64,000 nt of DNA from Jacaranda mimosifolia (lineage: Eukaryota; Streptophyta; Magnoliopsida; Lamiales; Bignoniaceae). Each line of letters starts with the position of its first letter. Position 1 is the stretch's first letter. Of the stretch, positions 40,723-54,807 are shown piece after piece. The notes under the pieces were generated by a model. The model did not search any database, was not told the origin of the DNA, and saw only the letters and a list, made by a program, of their open reading frames with translations. A program made the position numbers and the translations under genes. The stretch lies in assembly GCA_018894105.1 (NCBI GenBank), contig CM032120.1, positions 25,132,710 through 25,196,709 of the forward strand. The letters are read 5' to 3'.

Positions 40723-41106
40723 AGATACCAAAATTTCTGTCATTTTTCTGCGACAATGGAAGGAGAAACAGCGGCAACAAGAAGCAAAGTACAAAAAGAA
40801 CTGAGCAAAATAAACAAAGGTATATTTTCTGCATTTATAGTTTTAAATGTCCTGTGATTTTTCATTGTTAGACTTATTTCTTGTCTATTTTCTCATGTTT
40901 AGGGTTTTTATTCCTTTTTTAGTCGTTAAACACTTGAACTCATTTGATATATATATATTATTTTTGTTGTGAGATGGGAAGTTTTTGATTTGTACTTGAA
41001 AGGCATAAAAGTTGTACTTCACCTTTTTGGTGTTTATACTTCGTTTTACTTGAAATTATAAGGTGAAATTATCTGAAAGTGGTAGTATATTATATGTAAT
41101 ACAAAA

Positions 41107-41464
41107 CATCAAAGCTTGCAGTACACATTAGGCAAAATTGTAGTATATAATTTGTGTAACTGCGGTACATTTTAGAAGCAAATGTAGTATAAACATTCAA
41201 GCTTGCAGTACACATTAGGCAAAAATGTAGTATATAATCTGTGTAATTGCAGTACATTTTAGAAGTATTTGTAGTACAAAAACATTCAAGCCTGCAATAT
41301 ACATTAACTAAAAGTGTAGTATATAGTCCGTGTATCTGCAGTACATTTTAGAAGCAATTTTAGTACAAAACATTTAATCCTGCAATATATATTAAATGAA
41401 AATGCAGTATATTTTAAAAGCAACTGTAGTATAAACATTCATGCCTGTAATATATTTTGTACAT
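41107..41464. repeat. Minisatellite block A, about 88-bp unit, four copies
   Basis: Units begin CATTCAAGCTTGCAGTACAC or variants and end TTGTAGTACAAAA. There are four copies with substitutions, the last shortened by an internal deletion. Each copy carries several GTAC/GTAT words. Confidence 0.9.
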
Positions 41465-41730
41465 CATGTTGGTGATATTTGTACTTAATATGCTGATATT
41501 TTGTATTCCATGTGGCTGATATTTGTACTTAATACGCTGATCTTTTGTATTCCATGTTGGTGATATTTGTACTTAATGTACTGATATTTTGTACTCCATA
41601 TTGGTGATATTTGTACTTGACGTACTGATCTTTTGTACTCCATGTTGGTGATATTTGTACTTAATATCCTAATCTTTTGTACTTCAATAGTTGATACTTC
41701 GTATCTAATGTGCTGGTGTTTTGTACCCCA
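41465..41730. repeat. Minisatellite block B, 44-bp unit, six copies
   Basis: Six head-to-tail copies, the first four exactly 44 bp, starting CATGTTGGTGATATTTGTAC. Each holds two (T)TTGTAYT words, the complement of the AAGTAC core of the other blocks. The last copies are more diverged. Confidence 0.92.
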
Positions 41731-41879
41731 GGAGACAGAAGACATCAGCACAATCCAGGTAGCAAATGAACCACCCAACTCAAATATTGAATTGTCTGAT
41801 CCCTATAAAGGAAGAACTGATTATAGAGGTCGTGCTCATATTCCGGTAAAAGAATTTGAGTATAATACGAGGGTAATAA

Positions 41880-42520
41880 TGGTGTTATGTTGAAGTACAC
41901 TTCAATTAAATTAAAACTGAGCAGTGAATTTGAGTACAATATGAGGAAAATCAAGTACAAACATAGTATAAATGGTGTTATGTTGAAGTACACTTCAATT
42001 AAATTGAAACTGGGCAGTGAATTTGAGTACAATATGATGGAAATAAAGTACAAACATAGAACAAACAAAGTATAAATGGTGTTATGTTGAAGTACACTTC
42101 AATTAAATTGAAACTGAGCAGTGAATTTGAATACAATATGAGAAAAATAAAGTACAAACATAGAACAAATAAAGTATAAATGGTGTTATGTTGAAGTACA
42201 CTTCAATTAAATTGAAACTGGGCAGTGAATTTGAGTATAATATGATGGAAATGAAGTACAAACATAGAACAAACAAAGTATAAATGGTGTTTTGTTGAAG
42301 TACACTTCAATTAAATTGAAACTGGACAGTGAATTTGAGTGCAATATGAGGGAAATGAAGTACCAACTTAGAACAAACAAAGTATAAATGGTACTATGTT
42401 GAAATACACTTCAATTAAATTGAAATCGGGTAGTGAATTTGAGTATAATATGAGGGAAATGAAGTACAAACGTAGAACAAACAAAGTATAAATAGTGTTA
42501 TATTGAAGCGCACTTATTGC
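41880..42520. repeat. Minisatellite block C, 104-bp unit, about six copies
   Basis: Copies start at 41880, 41973, 42077, 42181, 42285, 42389 and (partial) 42493. The unit is 104 bp; the first copy is 93 bp. Each starts TGGTGTTATGTTGAAGTACA and contains GTGAATTTGAGTAYAATATG and AAGTACAAACATAG. Confidence 0.93.
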
Positions 42521-42859
42521 AATTGAATAATTAGTCTCTAATAATTATAGTGATGGTCAAGTACAATATTTTGAGATTATCGAATCAGGCGAAGTACGTA
42601 TTTGTACGGGTGATAGGGTGGATGTTATCATCAAATGTTCATTTGTTTACATCTTTGAAAGCATAAGTATTATTTACATTACTGCGATTGATAACATTCA
42701 TTTGCTGAACACAAGTGGTTAACACTTTAAAACTTTAACATTATTTTATTCATATGATAAATATTACACACATTTTTAGAGTTTGGTTATTAATTACTAA
42801 GACTTAAAAAGCAAATTATGGAACAAATTTCAATTCAACAATATTAGTAAAAATATTAA

Positions 42860-43455
42860 GGAATGAAGTACATAATGGCCGAAATGAAGTACAAATGTCA
42901 TAAAATCAAGTATAATTCTCTCAGATTGGGATACAAAACAATTGATATCTTGAAAAACATGCAAAAATGCTAATTTCAAGCTAAATTAAATACATAATTG
43001 CTGAAATGAAGTACAAATGTCATGAAATCAAGTATAATTCTCCCAAATTGGGGTACAACAAAATAACTGATATCTCAGACAACATGCAAAAATGCTAATT
43101 TCACGCTAAATAAAATACATAGTTGCCTAAATGAAGTACAATTGTCAAGAAATCAAGTATAATTCTCCCAGATTGGGGTACAAAATAACTGATATCTCGG
43201 ATAACATGCAAAAATACTAATTTCACTCTAAATCAAATACATAATTGCCGAAATAAAGTACAAGTGTCATGAAATCAAGTATAATTCTCCTAGATTGTGG
43301 TACAAAATAACTGATATCTCGGATAACATGCAAAAATACTAATTTCACGCTAAATCAAATACATAATTGCTGAAATGAAGTACAAATGTCATGAAATCAA
43401 GTATAATTCTCCCAAATTGGGGTACAAAATAACTGATATCTCGGACAACATAATT
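42860..43455. repeat. Minisatellite block D, about 122-bp unit, five copies
   Basis: Copies are registered at 42881, 43003, 43128, 43250 and 43372 by GAAATGAAGTACAAATGTCA. Each also carries ATCAAGTATAATTCTC and AACTGATATCTC. The unit is 122 bp, once 125. Confidence 0.93.
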
Positions 43456-43773
43456 CTTGTATTTAAATGACCGCAAAGTAGACACCGCATAATTCTTAAG
43501 CATAATTTTGAACTCCTAAGCATCCTTGAATGTCTGACCCTCTCCATATATGCAATTCCTCCATGCATCAATTGAGTTGCTAATTAAAGCTAATTCATTG
43601 TGCGATGCATTGGTCGAACCAATTTCCTCCTCGACTGCATCCCTTGAGGTTGACACATGAAGTACAATTTTAGGTAAAATAAAGTACAATATGTAGAATA
43701 ATTCAATATAGTTGGGTAATTTCAAATAAACGAAGTACAATTTCAGAACAATAGAAGTATAAAACGCTATCAA
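43440..43773 (-). pseudogene. MuDR-type transposase N-terminal remnant
   Basis: Minus-strand frame reading AVEEEIGSTNASHNELALIS, then YGEGQTFKDA, a stop, and EFKIMLKNYAVSTLRSFKY. The second half resembles the conserved N-terminal domain of Mutator transposases (pattern: x-F-x-(S/D)-x-x-E-F-K-x-x-x-x-x-Y-A-x-x-x-x-x-x-F-K-Y). One in-frame TAG separates the halves, and the rest of the transposase is absent on this side. It sits between blocks D and E. Assignment is by pattern only. Confidence 0.55.
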
Positions 43774-45000
43774 TTGTAGTACAATTTTGGATAATCAATA
43801 AGTAAAGCACTTGAAGTATAGAACTTTAGGTAAAATGAAGTATAAAATTAATAGAACTTTATAAAACTTAAATAATGGAGTACAATTTTACGTAAATTTT
43901 ATATAAAAAGAAGAACAATTTTAGAACACTTGAAGTATAAAACCTTAACAATTATAGTACAATTTTTGGACAATCCATTAGTAGAACACTTGAAACTTAA
44001 ATAATAGATTCAAATAATTAAAGTACAAGTTTAGATAAAATGAAGTATAATTTCAGAACACTTGAAGTATAGAACTTCAATGAATAGAGTACATGTTTAG
44101 GTAAAATGAAGTATAATTTCAGAAAATAAAAATACAATTTTATATCAAAAGAAGTACAATTTCAGAACACTTGAAGTATAAATCATTAGCAATTGCAGTA
44201 CGATTTTGGATAATCCATTAGTAGAATACTTGAAATATAAAACTTAGATAATAGATTCAGATAATTGAAGTATAAGTTTAAATAAAATGAAGTAAATTTT
44301 AAATAAAGTGAAATACAACTTCAGAACACCTGAAGTATAAAACCTTAACAATTACAGTACAATTTTTGATAATCCATTAGTAGAACACTTGAAGTATAAA
44401 ACTTAAATAATAGATTCAGATAACTGAAGTACAAGTTTAGATAAAATGAAGTACAATTTCGGAACACTTGAAGTATAGAACTTCAATGAATAGAGAACAA
44501 GTTTAGGTAAAATGAAGTATAAAATAAAGAATAATTTCAGAAAATAGAAGTACAATTTTAGATAAAGTGAAATATAATTTCAAAACACTTGAAGTATAAA
44601 ACCCTAGCAATTGCAGTACAGTTTTGGATAATCAATAAATAGAATAATTGAAGTATAGAATTTCAATAAATGGAGTACATATTTTGGTAAAATGAAGTAT
44701 AATTTTAGAAAACCAAAAGTATAATTTTAGATAGAAAACGTACAGTTTGGGAACACTTCAAGTATAAACTGCTAGAAGTTGTAGTACAATTTTGGATAAT
44801 TCATTAGTAGAACACTTAAAGTATAAAACTTACATAATAAAGTACAATTTTTGTGAGATGAAGTACAATTTTAATTGCAATGAAGTATAATGTAGAACGC
44901 TCCAAGTAGAGAAAGATTTTCAAATAAACAGATTACAATTTCAGAACACTTCAAGTACAAAACTTTACAAAATGCAGTACAATTTAAATTCTGTAGAAGT
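43655..45000. repeat. Minisatellite block E, irregular higher-order GTAC repeat
   Basis: A long irregular array of short modules (GAAGTACAATTT, AACACTTGAAGTATAAAAC, GATAATCCATTAGTAGAA, TTTAGGTAAAATGAAGTATA) in varying order. The GATAATCCATTAGTAGAA module recurs near 43,790, 43,970, 44,210, 44,370, 44,630 and 44,800, so the spacing is about 160-260 bp. By count, the 400 bases from 43,641 hold seven GTAC words, where base composition predicts about one. Confidence 0.85.
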
Positions 45001-45590
45001 ATTACCTTAACACATCACTGCTCTTCTTTGCACTGCTGCTTGATTCATCATTTCGGTTTACCAGGATGTCAACAATGTTCATCTTCAATGTCAAATGCAA
45101 TAAGACCATACTTATCACATTATATGGAGTTGGTATTTGTAGTGGCAACTCTCCAACACTTGATTGAACACTCCTCCTTCACTACTGGTTGACATTGTCG
45201 AAAAAATACAAGAAACTCAGAAGCAACTGAGAAGAAATCGAGAAAAAGAAGAAACCCAAAAATGATGAAAATAAAAGGAGAAGAAGACAATGCAGATGTC
45301 GAGTTGGTGGTTGTTGGCTCCGACGATTATTCTCGTTCCCGCAGTAGAGCTTGTTGCATTTTTTCTGTTCTTTTTGTTTCTGGTAATAAGCGTATGATAG
45401 GGTTTACTGTTTGTTTGTGTGAATGAAGAAGAAGTGAGAAAAAATAAATAAAAAATATTATACTTAAGGGCATTTTGTCAAATCAAGTAAGTAGGGAGTT
45501 TCTTCTAACAAAAATTAAATGGGGACTGAACATGAAATTAAAAAGTACTTTTGGTACTTTTAAATAAGTGTCCCTTAAAACATCATTAAA
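45001..45590. other. Right arm of the Mutator-like element
   Basis: Non-repetitive sequence inside the right terminal arm. On the minus strand an ATG at about 45,195 opens a short reading MSTSSEGGVFNQVLESCHYK before a stop; other frames stay open to a GTAATA word near 45,000. It could be a degraded first exon of an element gene. From about 45,460 the sequence is the inverted relative of the left end. Confidence 0.4.
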
Positions 45591-45890
45591 ACATCATTAT
45601 CAAATGCTAATTCCCATTTTCACAGTTCTTTTCCATAAATCCTTTTCGCATTTTTTGAGGAATGTACGAAATCCAGTGAAATTAACAGCACAACGCAACA
45701 AAAAATCTACGATAGCCTAAAGCAAAACTCAAGAAAGGCTGTGGAAATTGGAATTCTTTCACCACTTAAAAATATCAGACCACAACAACTTGTTATTGTC
45801 CAGACAGTGTCTTCTTTTCTACAATAACTCTCTATTTCTCCATAAGATTCTTGAATTTATTTGGTCCCTTTTGTTGTCATCCGTACGGAG

Positions 45891-46901
45891 GTAATGGAAT
45901 GGCTTTTTTTTTTTTTCTTTTTTTTTTTTTGGTCCTGATTGACAAAGTTTATTCATTTATATAGTCGGTTTTTGCTGGGTTTGCGGGTGTGTTTCGTTTT
46001 ATTGTTGTTTGTTTGGGCGTATAATCTGCTTTGTGCTTCTTGGGGAGTTTTATTTCTATGATTTCTCATCTGGGTTTTCTTTGTTTTCTTAGAAATTTGT
46101 GATTCTTTTGTTTTTAATTTGTGGAATAAGTGATGGTCCATGAAAGCTAAATCTTGATATTCTTGTATGTTGAAGGTGCTCTATGATTATGAATTGAAGA
46201 TTTATCTTCTTTGTTTCTTTTCTCTTTTTTGAGATTTGATTTTCTGGGCGATTGAAATTACAATAATTTGACTGGTAAATGTGGGATTATATTTGTTTGA
46301 TGAGCTGAGTAGAGTTTTTGGGTTCTGAAATTCTGTTGCGATTAATTTGAGGTCTTTTGGTATTTATCCTCTCCTTTTTTTCCACAAAAATTTTACTGAG
46401 AATTTTGAAGTCTGGTATTAAGTTGACTTCATGACTGATTCTGTGGAGAAAAGCTAAATCTTACTAATTCTGTGTTATGCATTTTGTAAATGGTAATTTT
46501 CTTAACTGTGACTTTCTTTTAGGAAATACTTTGCTACTTTTATCTCTCGTTACAAGCTACTTCTAATGATGAGTTGAAGTTTCATTACTTGTGTTGTGTT
46601 GTTTATGGATGTTTAATTTTCATTTTATTGGATTTTGTTATGGGATCTAGCCCTCGTAAATTGTTAACATCAGATGGGCAATCAGGCAACATTTTTTGTG
46701 TCAAAGACAACTTATCCATTCCGTGAGAGTGATCAATGGATGCGAATTATAGTTATGCTTCTTGATTTTTTCTGTTTGTAGTCCCTTTTTGATTATGATT
46801 ATTGACTTGTTGGTTATCGGGACATCAAGAAAATGGAATTACAGCACATGACATAGAAGATTGAAGCAAACTGGGTGGGTACTCGTGATTTGAACTTATA
46901 G
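45891..46901 (+). other. Candidate 5' UTR intron of the F-box/kelch gene
   Basis: A good donor (ACGGAG/GTAATGG at 45891) follows a pyrimidine-rich, leader-like stretch, and an acceptor (AACTTATAG) ends at 46901, 21 bases before the start codon. The interval is T-rich with long poly-T tracts, as in plant leader introns. No coding sequence is seen in it. Inferred from signals only. Confidence 0.5.
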
Positions 46902-46922
46902 AAGGTGAAGAAAGAATCACCA

Positions 46923-48353
46923 ATGGGAGCTAGGTTGAGTTTGAATAATCATAAATCGAGCTGCAGTGAGCACTTGGAGGTGTCGCCAAGGGAGGCATGT
47001 AAGAGACAAAGGACATCTTCTAGCTTTTGGGATGAAAATCCACGGCTTATTCCTAGCCTTCCCGATGAGATATCAATTCAGATTCTTGCCAGACTCCCAA
47101 AAATTTGGCATTTCAATGCAAAACTGGTCTCTAGAAGCTGGAAAGCTGCTCTAATGAGTGAAGAACTTTATAAGACGAGAAAAGAATTGGGCACAACAGA
47201 GGAGTGGCTCTATGTTTTGACTAAGCTTGATGGGGAAAAGCTTGTATGGCATGCCCTGGACCCAGCATCCCGTATATGGCAACGGTTGCCTCTGATGCCA
47301 GATGTTACTGCTCAAGATGGAATGAGAAGGGGTATTTCTGGTCTTCGGTTGTGGAACATGGTCGGCTCGAGCATTATTGCAGATGCCATAAGAGGCTGGC
47401 TTGGGAGGAAAGATGCACTAGACGAAATTCCGTTTTGTGGTTGTGCTATTGGAGCTGTTGACGGCTGTCTCTATGTCATGGGTGGATTTTGCAGGGCTTC
47501 AGCCATGAAATCTGTCTGGCGCTATGATCCAATTGTAAATGCTTGGAGTGAAGTACCTCCCATGTCTATCGGCCGAGCTTATTGTAAGACAGGTGTCTTA
47601 AACAACAAGCTTTATGTTGTTGGAGGTGTTACTCGCGGTCGAGGTGGACTTGCTCCTCTTCAATCAGCGGAGGTTTTTGATCCTTGTTCTGGTATATGGA
47701 CAGAGGTTCCTAGCATGCCATTTTCAAAAGCGCAGGTGCTCCCAACGGCCTTTCTTGCTGACCTGCTCAAACCTATTGCAACCGGGATGACATCATATAG
47801 GGGAAAATTATATGTTCCTCAAAGTTTATACTGTTGGCCCTTTTTTGTTGATGTTGGAGGAGAGGTCTATGATCCAGAGACAAATACATGGGTTGAAATG
47901 CCTGTCGGCATGGGAGAGGGTTGGCCTGCCAAGCAGGCAGGAACTAAACTAAGCGTCATCGTTGACGGGGACTTGTATGCATTGGATCCATCTGGCTCTC
48001 TTGATACCGCTAAGATCAAAGTGTATGATCACCAAGACGATGCTTGGAAAACTATTGAAGGAGACGTACCTATTCGTGACCTCACTGATTCAGAGTCTCC
48101 ATATTTACTTGCCGGTTTTCTCGGAAAGCTGCATGTAATCACTAAAGATGGAAACCATAACGTCTCGGTTATGCAAGCCGACAGGCAAAATGAACTTGAT
48201 TCTGCTCCGTCTACCTCATCTGCTGCTTCAGGTGAATCCTTGGAAGAGTGCTCTGAAAGTACATCAGCATCATCAGGGAGTATTTGGCAAGTCATTGCCA
48301 CTAGGAGTGCTGGATCTGCAGAGCTAGTTAGCTGTCAGATCCTTGATATCTAG
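46923..48353 (+). CDS. F-box/kelch-repeat protein (At1g22040-like)
   Basis: A single-exon CDS of 476 residues. I start at ATG 46923 (MGARLSLNNHK); the frame is open a little further upstream, but only from a GTG. The F-box (about residues 44-83, LIPSLPDEISIQILARLP) should bind SKP1 and so recruit targets to an SCF ubiquitin ligase. The following region has kelch motifs: CLYVMGG...VWRYDP..NAWSEVPPM and KLYVVGGVTR...AEVFDP.SGIW, then a block with PIATGMTSYRGKLYVPQSLY and EVYDPETNTWVEMPVGMGEG, which is characteristic of this plant subfamily. The C-terminus is Ser/Glu-rich, then SIWQVIATRSAG. Substrate is unknown. Length and domain order match the Arabidopsis relative; no defect is seen. It is convergent with the ALD1-like gene downstream. 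Confidence 0.93.
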   Translation: MGARLSLNNHKSSCSEHLEVSPREACKRQRTSSSFWDENPRLIPSLPDEISIQILARLPKIWHFNAKLVSRSWKAALMSEELYKTRKELGTTEEWLYVLTKLDGEKLVWHALDPASRIWQRLPLMPDVTAQDGMRRGISGLRLWNMVGSSIIADAIRGWLGRKDALDEIPFCGCAIGAVDGCLYVMGGFCRASAMKSVWRYDPIVNAWSEVPPMSIGRAYCKTGVLNNKLYVVGGVTRGRGGLAPLQSAEVFDPCSGIWTEVPSMPFSKAQVLPTAFLADLLKPIATGMTSYRGKLYVPQSLYCWPFFVDVGGEVYDPETNTWVEMPVGMGEGWPAKQAGTKLSVIVDGDLYALDPSGSLDTAKIKVYDHQDDAWKTIEGDVPIRDLTDSESPYLLAGFLGKLHVITKDGNHNVSVMQADRQNELDSAPSTSSAASGESLEECSESTSASSGSIWQVIATRSAGSAELVSCQILDI

Positions 48354-49611
48354 CTCTGGTAAGAAATGTGGTGGACCTACTTTAGCAATCTTGCATGGGT
48401 CAGTTAATGAGTATTTAAAGTAATTTATGACTTTTGCATCTGCCATGTGGGCTCTTAGGAGCCTTAGAGTAGTAAATATACCCGTAAATTTACCACTGAT
48501 TATGTCTAAATACATCCTTCTCGAAATGCAATATGCTATGCTGCTTTTGAATATCTGGAAGAGTAGATCGCTACGGTCATGAATGTTGAGTTATGTTGAA
48601 TATAACTATTGATATGATCTTGAGAAATATTCTCTTAGTTAAGAGTCAAGTCGATAAGAGCTTCGAGTTCGGCCAATACGTGCCTATACCCTGAAACTAT
48701 AGAAAAGGTTAAGGTCCTTGTGGTTTGCCAAGTGAAAATTATCTGGCGCTCGAGTTAATGCTTGAAGGTAGGGGGGATAAAATTATTGAAATAAATTTTA
48801 AAAAACAATAATTATGGTTATATACATATAAATATCAAAGCATTGAGTATTTATAGACACTTACCACTTGGCAAGTTGTGGCAAGTAGTCATGTTTGGGT
48901 GGCCTAATCTGAATCCTTTTAATATAATTGATTTGATGGTGTAACTTATTGGGTTAGGCTAGATCAACTCATGTTTGAAAGTACGGAGGTAAAATTATTG
49001 AGATAATTTATTAAAACAGTAATTATGGTTGTATACATATAAATGTCAAAGCATGGAGTATTTATAGATGCTTGTCATTTGGTAAGTAATCATGCTTGAG
49101 CGGCCTAATCTGAACCCTTCTAACATAATTGATCTAATAGATATAACTAATTGGGTCGAGCTGGGTCAACTCATGCAACGTATTCATTTCATCAAAGGCA
49201 TGTTTGGTAGCACCCACATCACTTATCAGTGCAGCACTTGGCTGCAGATCAAGCTTATACATGCTTCTTGTGTGCTTCATCTTTCATCACACTGTCAAGC
49301 TAACTACTAGTTTACCTTCTTTTAATTATTTTTGCAAAGGTTCTGCGGTTCTTTGACCTTGTTTTGGTACATGTTGGCTTGGTAAACCAATGATCATAAC
49401 TCAAGTTTGATGTTAGCAAATTCAAATTTCACTGCAGAAGTGAAGAAACTTTATTCTTATTCCTTTTAAGAGTAGCAAAATAAAAGTCTGATACCGTTTC
49501 AACGTTGTAAATATGGTTTATTTCATCGGACAAACACAACATCTATTCCTATTTTGCTCTACAGTGGCAAGAATTTTTAAATAATTAGCCAAAAATTCCC
49601 CTTCATTTTGT
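48354..49611. other. Intergenic region between two convergent genes
   Basis: Holds the 3' ends of the F-box gene (plus) and the ALD1-like gene (minus) and a 212-bp tandem duplication. No other gene is seen. Confidence 0.6.
48778..49190. repeat. 212-bp tandem duplication
   Basis: Two adjacent copies, starting AAAATTATTG at about 48,778 and at 48,991. They share ATTATGGTTATATACATATA (one base changed), GAGTATTTATAGA and GCGGCCTAATCTGAA-like words. They differ by substitutions and small indels, so the duplication is not recent. Copies contain GAGTATTTATAG and GGGT(T/C)(A/G)GCT words, reminiscent of LTR sequence, but no coding capacity. Confidence 0.88.
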
Positions 49612-52993
<3,382 letters not shown>

Positions 52994-53517
52994 TTTTTCC
53001 TTTTTTCCTTCCTCTTTTTCTGCTAGTAGACTATATATGGATGAGTAGTATTAATTAATGAGCGTGTTGTTCAAGCTGCAGGCAGTATTTATACTCATTA
53101 CACAGACATGCCAATGCACAAGTCCTATGTTCCGATTGACGTGTACACATGTCTGAAATTGTGTGGTTTTTTCATCATCCATGATAAATTAATTATGTTA
53201 TCACAGTAGTTGTTGGAATAATATTGTATCCATAAAACGTAGACTATATATAATTTGGGGGGCCTTTTCGAGAACTCTCACATATATAGTTAAATTTCTT
53301 GCATAAGATTGTTAGTATTATTATAGAACAAAAACAAACATAGGAAAAATCAAGAGATATCAATCTTGTTACATGCGGTTGGTGCCTATGCGATTCCCTT
53401 TTCCTTTTTTCTCATATCTTTTGAGTTTCCTACAAGATAAAGTTGTAAAACAACTATCATTAATATAGTTGCTTAAATACTAGCTATGAGTAGTTTTCAA
53501 ATGCATGCCATAGACTA

Positions 53518-53914
53518 AGGCGTTGTTTGGTTTTATTTGGGATATTTTGAGAAAAATGTTGTAGGAAAATGAGTTTTGGAGGGTAAGGTCAGGGTAGCTG
53601 ACGTTGCTTTTTGGGGAGTGATTAGATATTGTTTTGTAACTAGGAAAATGGTAAGTTTGATTTTATTCTGGCAAAGACATTTTGTATTGTAAATATTATC
53701 ACATTAATACTTTTCTCTCTAATTTAGTAGAGTCAAAATGTGATTTTATATTGGTACTTTTACGTATGTATAATATAACGATTATGTCTACTCAGGAAAA
53801 TAGATATTTTGAGAATATTTTATGTAATATTTTTCAAAGAGAATAAAAAGAATTATGTTTGATTTCATTTTTCTCATATGAAAAATGTTTTGGGATATAA
53901 ACCAAACAAGCCTC
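53518..53914. mobile_element. hAT-like MITE
   Basis: About 397 bp with inverted ends: left AGGCGTTGTTTGGTTTTA, complement of the right end GAGGCTTGTTTGGTTTATAT. Non-coding interior. It lies in the upstream region of the ALD1-like gene, about 0.5 kb from its start. Confidence 0.8.
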
Positions 53915-54549
53915 ACCCCCACCCCCCTCCAATCCATAAGAAACTAGGAAATTCCTATGGCTGAGAGAATTCTAGTCATGCAAACTTAGTCCCATCTACA
54001 TTTAAGGCAGATAGAGAAAAGAAATCAATTCAAAAACAAATGCTTCAATGTTAGAAATGACGAGGCAATTTGTCTCCATATCGTCCCATTTCAATACAGC
54101 TAAAAAAATAAAAAATAAAAATAACAAACCTGGAACGATTCTTGACTATCCAAGTTGTGAACAAATAAATAAAACAAAAAACGTTACCTGCTTTTCCACA
54201 CTTGCTATATTTTCCACATTCATCCGTATGCAGCTTTCAGCAATAAAACTTAATGCTATTTATCTTGGATTTCGCTGAAAAAGAAAAAGTGATGGACAAA
54301 CAAAATGTGTAAAACACGTAATTAAGTATTCCCATAAAAATCATTTTTCTTAATGTTTTATTTACTGAAATTTAAGATTGATTAGACAATAATTTCGAAC
54401 TTTTTCTTTTACATAAATACTGATCTCATATGGACTTAACCAAATTTTTCATCAGATTAGAAACAAATGCAACGGAAAAGATTCCTTTTCTCACACGTAT
54501 TGTATATCTACCAGATTTTAAAAATAAATAAATTAACCATGAAGAAATA

Positions 54550-54807
54550 GTGGGAATATTTGGTTATGTTTCCCAAAAACAAAATTATTTTGGGGAAATA
54601 TAACCAAATATATCCTTCTTTTTTCTCCAAAATTTCTATTTTTCAATATATACATACATATATTATATATATTTTATTATTATTTTAACAATAAAAAAAA
54701 TAATTCAATTTCATTTTTACCTCAAAAATCCAATAAAAAAAATATTGATTTGACTACTACAGTAGAAAATGTTTGCTTCCAAAACATAACAAGCATACCC
54801 AAACACA
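54550..54807. mobile_element. Possible MITE, diverged ends
   Basis: Left edge GTGGGAATATTTGGTTATGTTT, about 255 bp, complement of the right edge GTGTTTGGGTATGCTTGTTATG. The shared GGTTATGTTT/GTTATGTTTT suggests a relative of the neighbouring MITEs. No target duplication was identified. Confidence 0.5.

Larger units (their letters stand above)
40430..45590. mobile_element. Mutator-like element built largely of GTAC-rich minisatellites
   Basis: The two flanks are inverted relatives. Left (about 40,460): TCAGTTTCCATTTGAATTTT then AAACTCCCC. Complement of the right end (about 45,530): TCAGTCCCCATTTAATTTTT then AAACTCCCT. Between them lie five tandem arrays with different units (listed separately), all rich in AAGTACAA/AAGTATAA. 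In the middle is a minus-strand remnant that reads like the N-terminal domain of MuDR transposases. Long inverted ends plus MuDR similarity indicate a Mutator-like element, heavily decayed or non-autonomous. Exact ends and a 9-bp target duplication were not established; AAAACATCATT is repeated just outside the right end. Confidence 0.65.

Noticed and set aside
40514..40871. Opposed 102- and 106-codon open frames
   Set aside because: Both run through the poly-G tract and show no family match; treated as part of the left arm of the Mutator-like element.
41107..45000. CRISPR-like appearance of regularly spaced repeats
   Set aside because: Units are tandem and contiguous with no unique spacers of constant size, and this is plant nuclear DNA.
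47246..48301. Several shorter frames inside the F-box gene
   Set aside because: They are shadows of the 476-residue reading in other frames.
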